Source of the DNA: Argopecten irradians
Taxonomy: Eukaryota > Mollusca > Bivalvia > Pectinida > Pectinidae
Length of the DNA: 64,000 bases
Direction: 5' to 3'
Assembly (NCBI RefSeq): GCF_041381155.1
Contig: NC_091134.1
Location: 60,853,467-60,917,466 of the forward strand
A program made the position numbers and the translations under genes. The notes beneath the pieces were generated by a model. The model saw only the letters and a list, made by a program, of their open reading frames with translations, had not been told where the DNA came from and ran no database searches. Below are positions 12,852 to 39,600 of this stretch, piece by piece; within the stretch, counting starts at the first letter, position 1, and each line of letters opens with the position of its first letter.

Positions 12852-13927
12852 CAGTGGCGTAGGAAGATGAAACGTCATGGGGGGCAAAGGTCCTCAATAT
12901 TTTGTACCCCCGCCACACCTACAGGAGGAGATTAATTCAACTCCCAACCATATAATATATGCTTTATGTACATTTTTCATATATCACTAAATTTAATCCT
13001 TGTACACATTTATAGACAGTGGGGTCGCTAAAAGGAAATTAACGAATACGCAAATTGGCCAAATTAGCGTGTGAGCGTCGAAGGCGCGAGATTTTTGTGT
13101 TTTATTAGGGGTCTGAGGGTGACCCCCAGGATCAGTTCTATGTATTTTGATGATTTTGCGATCGCCCGAAAGCGCGAGATTTTGGTGTTTGGGGGGTCCG
13201 GGGGGTCTCCCCCGGGAACAAATTACGATTTAGAATGGCTTAGATGAGTTTTACGATGCATTTTGATGAATTTGCGAGCGCCCAAAGGCGCGAGAATTTG
13301 GTGTTAGGGGGGTCCGGGGGTCTCCCCCGGGAAAAAAAATTACGATTTAGAATGGCTGAGATGAGTTTTACGATAAAGTTTAATGATTATAAAGCGTTCT
13401 TAACATGGTAATTTTTCGATTTAAAGCTACCTGCATTTAGAAATGATAATTGTGTCGTAATAACATTATGCAACCCTACTCGATCTGAATATACCGGCTT
13501 CACACCATCGGCACATTGTTGTGTAACATAAAAAAAATAATTAATTGTCTCGCTAAGACATATAAACAAATTGATCTTTTAAGAGACATTTTTTAAAATA
13601 GTACATAGAATTCCTTGATGGAGATTTTTAGTCTAGTTTGTGTGTATTGAATTTTTACTATTTAAGGTTTGACATTATGTGCTTGAACGTTTTAGGAAAT
13701 GCGCCGCGCAGCGGAAAATTTTCTAGAATGAAGTACGAAAAATGTGCCGGAGGACCCTTTTTTCTTTCAAATAAGCATTTTTAGAAAATTTCAGTCGGCG
13801 AAAATGGGGGGGGGGGCAAAAAAAAGACATGTTTGCCCCCCCCCCCCCCGTCCTGGGAAACGGGGGGGGGGGGGCAACGGGGGGGCACCCCCCCCCCCCC
13901 CCCCCCCCCCCCCTTCCTACGCCCCTG
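12852..13927 (-). mobile_element. second hAT-like relic, inverted relative to the first
   Basis: The ends are inverted repeats: CAGTGGCGTAGGAAG at 12852, and the complement of GCAGGGGCGTAGGAAG ending at 13927. CCGTG occurs just outside both ends and may be part of a target duplication. Two units of about 115 bp (near 13150-13260 and 13265-13375) carry a GGGGTCCGGGGG-type core and an ATTACGATTTAGAATGGCT phrase, also found inverted in the first relic. Long G and C homopolymer runs (13806-13915) mark the right part and may be unreliable in the assembly. No intact transposase is present. Confidence 0.5.
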
Positions 13928-14259
13928 CCGTGTGACTTGTCGAACAAACCACAAACATTGTAACACTTAGTATTATATTCTTTTCAAACTGTGATGTGAA
14001 TTTATCTCTGTGGGAAAGTAGCATCTTATGTAATCAAGTACATAGTAGTAACGTATCTGTTGATGTCGTTGCGTAACATGTATTTTTTCAAGATTAGATC
14101 GCACCTGTCCATTTAATTGTTAATGGATGTGTCCATGTCATAAAGGTAAAAGTTAGTATACATATTAAAGTTCATTATCACGAAAAAACCTGGACATTTG
14201 ATAATATATCAATTGTGTACATGATTTTATTTGTTGGTAACGTATCTGCCAGCATAGTT

Positions 14260-17200
14260 TGTGACAATGATAAAATGAGTTATATAAAAAATATCTAAGC
14301 ATTTTGTGTGCCAATACTTGTCTATTCTCATTGCGTATGCTAATATCTATGATATGATAGAAAAAAATGTAACATTTACCCATTTACTTAGTCACAGATG
14401 ATTTATGAAATACATTATAGCTTAAGAGGACAGTCGAAATTCGTCACGAGAGCCATATTTAATGTGGTGATGAGAAAAATCTTAATTGGTCCGAGGAACC
14501 ACACTTGATTATTTTCGAAGATCAATTAATACATTTCACGTGTGAAACAAACATGATATAAAAACATGGTTTTTAAGTCCCGATATTGATAGAGGACACT
14601 TAATAATGGAATTTGTACATTTAGTGGAGAATGAACGTGTAGCACTTGAAGTCTTTTACTAAACTACAGTTGTGTCATGGACGTGAGGTTGGGTTGGGGA
14701 ACTCGCTCTACATGTCTTGATTCTTCACAACAAGAAAACGTTTAAACTCCACGTTCATTCTCCTTTCTTATGAAGATCTTCGACCAATGGGGAATAACTC
14801 GTACAATTAGAGTGACTATTATCTCCCTTTGGCCACATAATGTAATCTAATCACATCCAACGCACAAAATAAAATCGCCGAAAGGACAATTGCTCTTCTT
14901 ATGATTTTCCCTTTGATCAGGGAATTGATAATTGGCCTGCATTCACAATTGCTATATGGCAATGTAGAATCGAAAAGGTTCAAAAGAAGAAAGTTTGTTA
15001 AATCTATTGCTCTATTCACTGTCGATATACACGTTTCACTTTTCTGTGTTAGTTAATGCTAACTTCTAATTCTATCAGATTTCACATAATGCCAGTTACT
15101 TTCTAATGTTGATCCGTTATTTTTTTAAACCTTAAATTTGTTTTGATAAACCTTTCTTGCAGGCACAGCTTCAAAAGACGAAAAAAGGAACGTTGCATTT
15201 TCTATTTTCCTGTTACGTTTTTTTCTTTTAATAGTTTCAGCGAATCACTTTACTTTTGATATTCACTTGAACGTTCGCGAGGAACACTATAAATGTCAGA
15301 GAGTATAACTCAATGGGATATATAATTGTACATGCCGTTCGCTGTATATTTATATGAGAAAACACTATAAATGTCTGGCATATATTATATTGCAGTGTTA
15401 GAAGGAGGAAGTGGACATTCACCAACCTACACTTGTTGTGATGCAGCTCATTTCTGGTGATGTTCCATTCTCGATATTCCAAGGGTACTATTACTGTCGT
15501 AACATCCACCCATGGAATATGCCATAGCAAGATTGAAGGCATTTCAGGAGAAAATACCTGTGGCTATTACAGACCCACAGAAATTATCTAATTTGAAGAT
15601 AGCAGAACAACATTTAACTTCAAAATAATACAAGCCACAATGTATAGTTATGCAATTCTTCTGGTGTACATCAAAGGACCAAACTACCTGTCTCATCTGA
15701 TGCCACATACAGAGCCTTCAGGTTTTATATGAGACATTCAAGGGATAACGACATAACGACAAAGATAGTAACATCAGGAATATCGAGGATGGTGGTGTCA
15801 ATGGCATTAATGATCAATATAGAACATAAGAAGTATATATTACATGCATTAAAAGATAAAAAGTTCCCATGTTTAGATACAGTTATCTGTTTCTCTCTAA
15901 GATAAGATTTCCATTTTATGTTCGACTATTCACTTCAGGTTCCCCTCGATTCTCCATCCCTGGACACCAACAGAAGTGAGCATCTTTGTTTACTAGTCAG
16001 TGTAACAATATATAGACAACATGTTCCTGTATGTAATGCAAGCACACAACATGTTTCTTTTCAGCAAATATGATGAGGTCGAATGTTAAAGGAAAGTTTT
16101 ATCAACCTTTTTCTTGTCTGTTTATTTCGTATCAGATTAGCACACAAACGATAACAAAGAAACCATTGCGAATATACATTTATTAACATAATTAGACTCA
16201 ATAACATGAATAAAATAATACATAGTATAACTAACGTATATTACAATCGCCGGGACTTAAGTGACGTAGTGACATCATGGTATCTATCGGTAGTGTTAAT
16301 CAGATTTCTATTAAACCTGCCACGATATAGTGCCCAAGACCTTTCATTTGACCACTCTCTGTCATCAGTGACATGGCATACGTCCGTACGTGTTAAGTGA
16401 CGTGTTAAGTGGTGGTAATGGACACTTGACGATTGTTATCAACAAGTGATAAAAGTCACATTTGATTAATAAATAAAGACAATCAGATATCTGTTATATT
16501 GAGTATAGAACAGAAAACATGATTAGTATTGATTTAAATCACTAACACCACTAGGAATAACCCAGCGACTCTTGCTTTCGTGTCTAACGCTATAGTATAG
16601 AACTTAACGTTATATATTGTGGTTATTATTTCCATAGTTACATGATATATCCGGCAACTCTTGTATATCACACACTTGTACACAAGGAATAGAAAAATTA
16701 TGTATGTATGTCCTAACAGAAAACAATAGTGATTTCAGTCTGAATAAGTATGTCGTTTTATCGGCTTTGAATTAATCATCACAACATTTTCACAACTGAC
16801 TAACTCAGTTGTTCCTGTACTATTTGATCAGTGAACAGGTAGATCCGGAAAATATAAAACGATATTGTATTTCTATAATCATTTGTGAAATATATCATTA
16901 TTTCTATGTTGTGTAGATATGAATGTATATGAAAATGGGAAAAATAACACCCATAATAAGTTAGTTTTCGGGTCGCTTATTTCCCAGAATATATATACTG
17001 TGCATGTATTTGTAAGGAACGACAGAATGATTCTGAATAAGCTGACACTTGCTGGACTTCAAGTCGAATAACCATCACGAGTTACGCGATTTAAAAACAG
17101 TTTGGATAGAACAGAAACTTGTTAATATGTTTCTGACTGAAATCCTTTGTAGTAATGTCCCGTATATATAAGCATTACCACTTACGCTTTGCGTACATAG

Positions 17201-17640
17201 TTTATGCTTACTCGGTATAAATCTTGTTCTAGCTAGGCCTAAATGATAAATAAACTTAAACTAAGACAAATTGTACCGCTATTAAATATGATAGTACTAT
17301 ATATACTAGATCAATACTAATAATGACTGTGACAATGCCTCTAAAGCTTGTTAACGCCTCTCAGCTGTGAAACAACTCGTATAACTTACCTCCTCCATCG
17401 GTAATAAACACATATGATGGCGAAATAGCACTCAGTTGGGTTACATTAATTAGCGTACATATATCCACTTTTCAGGTATAAGCATTGAATAAAATGAATC
17501 AGTCTCATAGTACAATAACACATTGATATATGGTATCTAAGATATATTTTTTCAGTCCATTTTCTCAAAATTGTTATCTGTTCTGTATATATCATTAACA
17601 TATTTTTCTGCGTGTCATGTCAAACTCCTGCTTTTCAAGG
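14260..17640. other. intergenic region downstream of TPH, no gene recognised
   Basis: Reading frames here are short and unconvincing. A 14-bp inverted pair, GGAGAATGAACGTG at 14626-14639 and its complement at 14750-14763, could fold over a 110-bp loop. Otherwise I see nothing supported by sequence. Confidence 0.4.
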
Positions 17641-17643
17641 TCG

Positions 17644-32113
<14,470 letters not shown>

Positions 32114-32259
32114 TTCTGTCCGTCCACAGATGGCTGTCGTCCGTAACGCCGCCTTATACGCCTCCACACAGTTACCCAGCTTGACGAGTGGGTAGTCAGG
32201 ACGAGGTAAGGAAAGGTGGTATAGATCCGAGGGGAACAGTAGAATATTATACACCAACC

Positions 32260-34205
32260 TCGAAATACGCTTCTGATTTAGGTAGAATCCGAAAGAACAG
32301 TGGGTACTTTAGAACAGGTCTATCGTAATTGATCTGAAAATGTGAAAAATTAATATTAATAAGAGAAATCGATACATAATGACAATACTATAATAATTTA
32401 AGAAGGTAAATGTTGACACTTGTAACTTACCGTATTAGACGTGACAAAATTTTACCCACGTATATCATACGAGTAATCATTTCAGAATTCTGTGATTTGC
32501 TTTGAATCGGTATCATACTAAGTTTCGAAATTCCTCTGAAAATGTTTGATAACCAAAGTTAGTTGCATAACTTAACAGAGCCGGAGTACGTTACCTGTTT
32601 TGTATCTCTGCGAGAGCTGGTTGTGATCTTCAGCAGGCTATACAGCGACTGATGGGGTCCTCTAATGCTTCATCGATAGGACAATGCTTCTCATTTGCAT
32701 TTAGATCTCTACTCAGTGATGTTGGCTCGTGAGGGCGTGTTTTATCCGCTCGTGCAGTGCAGGTGTATGACGTACTCTCGGAGAAGGGTATACGTAAGCA
32801 AATTGACGTATTTATTTTAGTGTTTGTTAACACTACTGACTAAGGTATAGTATATCGTGTTTAGCTTAGTCGATACGAGTTATGTCAGTCCTACTGTACC
32901 CCGGAAAGTTGTTAATTAAACGTGACACATCGTGTACGCGACACTTAGCATGTTTGGTACTAGGGGGTGTGATCAATGCTGAAGTAATGTACTAATCTTT
33001 AATTGTCTCATCAGGCATTACAACACTGATGACACGACTTCCCTTCAACTCTGCCAATGAACCAAGTCTTAGTCTGCATATTGACCGGATTTGAAAAAAA
33101 ATAATGAACTGCGGTGCTTAAAAATCGTCCTTAGTTATAGCAAATACTTATTAAAGTGTATAAAATAGTATCAAATAAACATCTAAAAAGTATCTTATTA
33201 GAAATGAAAATATTTTAAAAAAATGTAACAATGACAGCTTTAAAGATTAAAACACAGAAGAAATTGTTATAATTCCTTTTTTTTCCGTACAAAAAAACAA
33301 CAACTCTATAATCATGGCTAAATGGTCAATCTTGTTCTAGTCCACGGTTCCTTTTATAGCACTCAGAGTTGAGTCATCAGACATGTCAGACGTTTTCAGT
33401 GTCAGCATCGTTTTTGTCCAAATTTTAAGTACCAATACATTCTTTCTCATCCGACATTTGTATCTTTTTTGCATATGATTCAGACTCTTCTCCCGTCACA
33501 TAAAGATCTAATAAACTATTTAACTTTTTATTGGTACCAATAATGACATAAATCAAATATTCTTCCTTTCACTACTATATATTTTTTATACTTTTCACTT
33601 CAATCCATTAATCAGCAATTACGTCATACAAATATTCTTCTTTTCAATATTCTCTTTTTTCACTTTCACTTATTTTTTCTCTCTCTCATTCATATCCAAA
33701 GTTCATGCAACTTACGTATAATTGGTAAAACAAATTCCACCTTACCTACTCATACATAAACACATACTTTCATACTTAAAACCAACTAAGTAAAGCTATA
33801 CATAAATATGTACCTTACATACAGTATTTCCACTATTTACTATCAATTTTCTTTTTCTCTCTCTCTTTTTCCCCCTTTTGTATTGTAAAATGTTTCGATA
33901 TGTTGACATTGAAAATTTGCTTTCCTGTCTTTAATCCCTTTCATTATAGTGCTTTTCGTTGTTCTTTTATTTAATTTCTATTTCACATTTTTATACAATG
34001 TGGCCAAGGATAGATCTTGCCATATTTAGCTAATAAGATATGAAAGCTAAATTTACAGAGTTGAGAAAATCATCCAATAAAAATGATGGGCGAAGTGCAA
34101 GAGTGATTGGAGGACCCCCTTCCGACAGATTGCACAACCCCCACCATTCTACTCATGGCATATTCATTTGTGTTACATATTACATTACATTGTATGTATA
34201 AACAA
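32260..34205. other. region upstream of TPH exon 1; 5' UTR and promoter probably here, not resolved
   Basis: An upstream open frame continues exon 1 to 32257 without an ATG. No TATA box or initiator can be assigned. The stretch 33200-33960 is rich in T/C runs. Nothing else is recognised. Confidence 0.35.
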
Positions 34206-34208
34206 TGA

Positions 34209-34655
34209 ATAGTCCCCAGTCCTGCCTGTTCTAGTCCCCAGTCCTGCCTGTTCGAGTTCCTATTCCTGTCTGTTCTAGTCCCCAGTCCTGCCTGTTCTAG
34301 TCCCCTATACTGCCTGTTCGAGTCTCCAGTTCTGCCTGTTCTAGCCTCCATTCCTGCCTGTTCGAGTTCCCAGTTCTTCTTGTTCGAGTTCCCATTCCAG
34401 TCTGTTCTAGTCCCCAGTCCTGCCTGTACTAGTCCCCTGTCCTGCCTGTTCTAGTCCCCAGTACTGCCTGTTCTAGTCCCCAGTCCTGCCTGTTCTAGTC
34501 CCCAGTCCTGCCTGTACTAGTCCCCAGTCCTGCCTGTTCTAGTCCCCAGTCCTCCCTGTTCTAGTCCCCTGTCCTGCCTGTTCTATTCCCGAGTCCTGCC
34601 TGTTCTATTCCCGAGTCCTGCCTGTTCTATTCCCGAGTCCTGTCTGTTCTAGGCT
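34209..34655. repeat. 22-bp minisatellite, about 20 copies
   Basis: The unit CTAGTCCCCAGTCCTGCCTG plus TT recurs every 22 bp (AGTCCCCAGT at 34211 and 34233). Copies vary as CTAG/CGAG/CTAT and CCCCAG/CCCGAG/CCCCTG. The array is G/C-rich against AT-rich surroundings. The open frame through it is a by-product. Confidence 0.88.
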
Positions 34656-34659
34656 TGGG

Positions 34660-36695
34660 AGGGGGGATGTATCCCGGTATTTTTGTTTTTTCGTGTATCT
34701 CCTTACACGTTTCTACTTTGTGTTTCAAGCGGCCGATAAAATCTGGTAGGTATGGCATAGAATTTTTAAGCAATATAATTTGTATTATTCTGCTGATCTA
34801 TTGTTCTTTTATATTGGGCTTGCGCGACACTTCTTTGCGAACAACATCGCTATACCAAGTATGAGGTGTACTGTAAACTGTCTTTATTTCGCGTCTGATA
34901 AATTCCGCTATTTACATTTTAAAAAAAGTTCACAAAGATTCGCAGAATAAACCATTGAATGGGAATTCATATTAATATAAGTGATGTAGATATAATTCGC
35001 AAATTCATTTGGATCGTACAATTCGCGAACGTAAATCGCGTGCCAATGAACGTTGGTATACAGAACCTAGGTGATTTATGTGTTGTGGCGTGAATATGGT
35101 TGACCTTCATATAAATGATCGGAATCTAGTAGATTTAATTGAAATCAATATCAGGCCTGCTACAATATATCAGTTTAAATGCAAATACATTATTATCATG
35201 TAATTGGTCCAGTGATATTTAGCGAATCAATGCTAAACATATAATTTCATATTTTTCATTCTGGAATACGTATACTTGGATGGTAATTTGTATTTGTGCG
35301 ATATCTCAGATAATTCCTATGTGGCATTAGAGATTACTTGATTAGATGTAAAACTCAACATTTTTAGATGTATGAATCTAAATAATTATTTTTATGCATC
35401 AGTTCATTACATTGTATTTTTAAATCATCCATACCACGCAGGCATGTCGCACAGGAAGAAATACAAACCAAACTTTTTGTGTATCCGTCTCTTAACTGTC
35501 CCCATAGCCAAATGTAAGAGAGGCAGACAACATGCATTAGCAAGAGAAGCGATTTGTGTATCGTCTTGTTATGTTTTAACACCATTCACAAACTTCGGTC
35601 TTGGCGAGCAAATTGCATTACTTTTATTCTGAACAAAACCCCACTGATATTAGGCTCGCATACCAATTATGATAGCTTTATTGTTTCAACAACTATTTTA
35701 TGTAAACGGATACAGCTATTGATAGTGAAAGTGGTTGAGAAAGATAGCCTTTTACAGTGCATTCTTTAACAATTTACTTATCATGAAGAAGCGGTCTAGG
35801 ACTTAAAATTAAAAAAATTCTAGACATCACATAATGCCCAGTACATAGGTACACTAATTCCATTTTTGATTAGGTAACATATGTGGTAAATAATCAATAT
35901 CACCACTTCATTACATTTAAATGTTCTATAATGTCTCAACGCCTGTCTGTAAACGACGCAGCTGTCTTATATTTGAATCACAGTAATATCAGCCTTGCCA
36001 TTATGAATAGTTTAATTTCGGAGCTTTCTACATAAGTTGTATTTATCTATTTTGTATAGAAAAGTATGTCAAATCGACACGTGTTGTATGAATGAAAGAT
36101 GAGCGATTTAAAACATTAGAATCCCTGCATGAATTAAACGCTGGTTGATTGTTAAGATTGAAGTCCTAGATTTCAGTCTGGGTCATTTAATTACGGTCTT
36201 CAGTGAAAGTACATAGTGCGTTTTTGGGAGACAATACTATGTTCTGTTGTGCCTCTTGGTAATAATGGAACGCTTGTCTTTTTTGTAGTGCTATCTTACT
36301 GAAATCATTACTCGATCAACATTCGACAATGGGGACTGTTTGGACTATTTGATACCTCACTGTTGTAGAACAAATACTGAAAACAGATAAACAAGTCATC
36401 CCTCTGCCTTTTTGGTGAGCGCTAAGCAGAAGCAGAAACTACCACTATGGCGTGTACCGGCCAGGGATAGAAACTAGAGCCTTCACCTAGGGACAGACAC
36501 TCAACTCACGACAAGAAGAAAGACGGAGTCAAGGGAGACGTTAGGATACAGATGAAAAGAAAAAATAATATCCAAAATTTGATCGTCTTTTACGATGAAA
36601 TAAATATATACAATGTGCAGTTGGAGCAACAGTTGGCTATTTCGTCCAGAAAAGTGTAAGGAATTAAAAGTAGTAGTAGGATCTATACACCAAAG
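34660..36695. other. intergenic, nothing firm
   Basis: No gene is supported. A short stretch at about 36410-36520 has, on the minus strand, a CTAGTTTCTATCCCTGG phrase loosely like a tRNA-derived SINE B box, too weak to call. The remainder is AT-rich single-copy-looking sequence. Confidence 0.35.
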
Positions 36696-36696
36696 T

Positions 36697-39600
36697 AAAA
36701 CTAGGCTATCAAATTATTAAAATCGCGGTAGATAACAATTGTTAAACAAACCTGTCACATGATTACAACCGCGGTAGATAACAGTTGTAAAACTAGACTG
36801 TCACATGATAACAATCGCGGTAGATAACAGTTGTAAAACTAAACTGTCACATGATTACAACCGCGGTGTATAACAGTTGTAAAACTAGACTAACACATTA
36901 TTACAACCGCGGTAGATAACAGTTGTAAAACAAGACTGTCACATGATTACAACCGCGGTAGATAACAGTTGTAAAACTAAACTGTCACATGATTACAACC
37001 GCGGTAGATAACAGCTGTAAAACAAGACTGTCACATGATTACAACCGCGGTAGATAACAGTTGTAAAACTAGACTGTCACAGTATTACAATCGCGGTAGA
37101 TAACAGTTGTAAAACTAGACTATCACATGATTACAACCGCGGTAGATAACAGTTGTAAAACTAGAATGTCACGTGATTACAACCGCGGTAGATAACATTT
37201 GTAAAACTACACTGTCACATGATTACAACCGCGGTGCATAACAGTTGTAAAACTAGACTATCACGTGATTACAACCGCGGTAGATAACAGTTGTAAAACT
37301 AGACTGTCACATGATAACAATCGCGGTAGATAACAGTTGTAAAACTAGACTGTCACATGATAACAACCACGGTGTATAACAGTTGTAAAACTAAACTGTC
37401 ACATGATTATAACCGTGGTTAATAACAGTTGTAAAACTAAACTGTCACATGATTACAACCGCGGTGTATAACAGTTGTAAAACTAGACTATCACATTATT
37501 ACAACCGCGGTAGATAACAGTTGTAAAACTAGACTGTCACATGATTACAACCGCGGTAGATAACAGTTGTAAAACTAGACTGTCACATGATTACAACCGC
37601 GGTAGATAACAGTTGTAAAACTAGACTGTCACATGATAACAACCACGGTGTATAACAGTTGTAAAACTAGACTGTCACATGATTACTACCGCGGTAGATA
37701 ACAGTTGTAAAACTAGACTAACACATGATTACAACCGCGGTAGATAACAGTTGTAAAACTAGACTGTCACATGATTACAACCGCGGTAGATAACAGTTGT
37801 AAAACTAGACTAACACATTATTACAACCGCGGTAGATAACAGTTGTAAAACTAGACTATCACATGATTACAACCGCGGTAGATAACAGTTGTAAAACTAG
37901 ACTGTCACATGATTACAACCGCGGTAGATAACAGTTGTAAAACTAGACTATCACATTAGTACAACCGCGGTAGATAACAGTTGTAAAACTAGACTTTCAC
38001 ATGATTACAATCGCGGTAGATAACAGTTGTAAAACTAGACTATCACATGATTACAACCGCGGTAGATAACAGTTGTAAAACAAGAATGTCACATGATTAC
38101 AACCGCGGTAGATAACAGTTGTAAAACTAGACTGTCACATGATCACAACCGCGGTAGATAACAGTTGTAAAACTAGACTGTCACATGATTACAACCGCGG
38201 TGTATAACATTTGTAAAACTAGACTGTCACATGATTACAACCGCGGTAGATAACAGTTGTAAAACTAGACTGTCACATGATCACAACCGCGGTAGATAAC
38301 AGTTGTAAAACTAGACTGTCACATGATCACAACCGCGGTAGATAACAGTTGTAAAACTAGACACATGATTACAACCGCGGTAGATAACAGTTGTAAAACT
38401 AGACTGTCACATGATTACAACCGCGGTAGATAACAGTTGTAAAACTAGACTGTCACATGATTACAACCGCGGTAGATAACAGTTGTAAAACTAGACTGTC
38501 ACATGATTACAACCGCGGTAGATAACAGTTGTAAAACTAGACTGTCACATGATTACAACCCGGTAGATAACAGTTGTAAAACTAGACTGTCACATGATTA
38601 CAATCGCGGTAGATAACAATTGTAAAACTAAACTGTCACATGATTACAACCGCGGTGCATAACAGTTGTAAAACTAGACTATCACATTATTACAACCGCG
38701 GTAGATAACAGTTGTAAAACTAGACTATCACATTATTACAACCGCGGTAGATAACAGTTGTAAAACTAGACTGTCACATGATTACAACCGCGGTAGGTAA
38801 CATTGTTGTAAAACTAGACTATCACATTATTACAACATTGGTAGATCACAGTTGTAAAACTAGACTGTCACATGATTACAACCGCGGTTGATAACAGTTG
38901 TAAAACTAGACTGTCACATGATTACAACCGCGGTAGATAACAGTTGTAAAACTAGACTATCACATTATTACAACATTGGTAGATCACAGTTGTAAAACTA
39001 GACTGTCACATGATTACAACCGCGGTAGATAACAGTTGTAAAACTAGACTGTCACATGATTACAACCGCGGTAGATAACAGTTGTAAAACTAGACTGTCA
39101 CATGATTACAACCGCGGTAGATAACAGTTGTAAAACTAGACTATCACATGATTACAACCGCGGTAGATAACAGTTGTAAAACTAGACTGTCACATGATTA
39201 CAACCGCGGTAGATAACAGTTGTAAAACTAGACTGTCACATGATTACAACCGCGGTAGATAACAGTTGTAAAACTAGACTGTCACATGATTACAACCGCG
39301 GTAGATAACAGTTGTAAAACTAGACTGTCACATGATTACAACCGCGGTAGATAACAGTTGTAAAACTAGACTGTCACATGATTACAACCGCGGTAGATAA
39401 CAGTTGTAAAACTAGACTGTCACATGATCACAACCGCGGTAGATAACAGTTGTAAAACTAGACTGTCACATGATTACAACCGCGGTAGATAACAGTTGTA
39501 AAACTAAACTGTCAGATGATTACAACCGCGGTAGATAACAGTTTTGTAAAACTAGACTGTCACATGATTACAACCGCGGTAGATAACAGTTGTAAAACTA

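Larger units (their letters stand above)
9293..14250. promoter_or_regulatory. cluster of a recurring GGTAACGTATCTGT motif
   Basis: Close matches occur at 9293-9306 (minus), 9660-9675 (variant), 9823-9837, 10004-10017, 10407-10420 (minus), 12460-12473 (minus), 12481-12494 (minus), 12787-12800, 14048-14061 and 14236-14250. Weaker copies lie at 10367-10380, 10388-10401 and 12801-12814. Flanking sequence is not shared, so this is not an ordinary tandem repeat. None of the motifs lies inside the two hAT relics that interrupt the cluster. Function is unknown; a binding-site cluster is one possibility. Confidence 0.5.

Noticed and set aside
13723..13966. Pro- or Gly-rich frames at the homopolymer runs
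   Set aside because: They are translations of long C or G tracts at the edge of a hAT relic.
36410..36520. Possible tRNA-derived SINE
   Set aside because: The B-box-like match is weak, no A box at proper spacing or 3' tail is evident, and no second copy is in the window.
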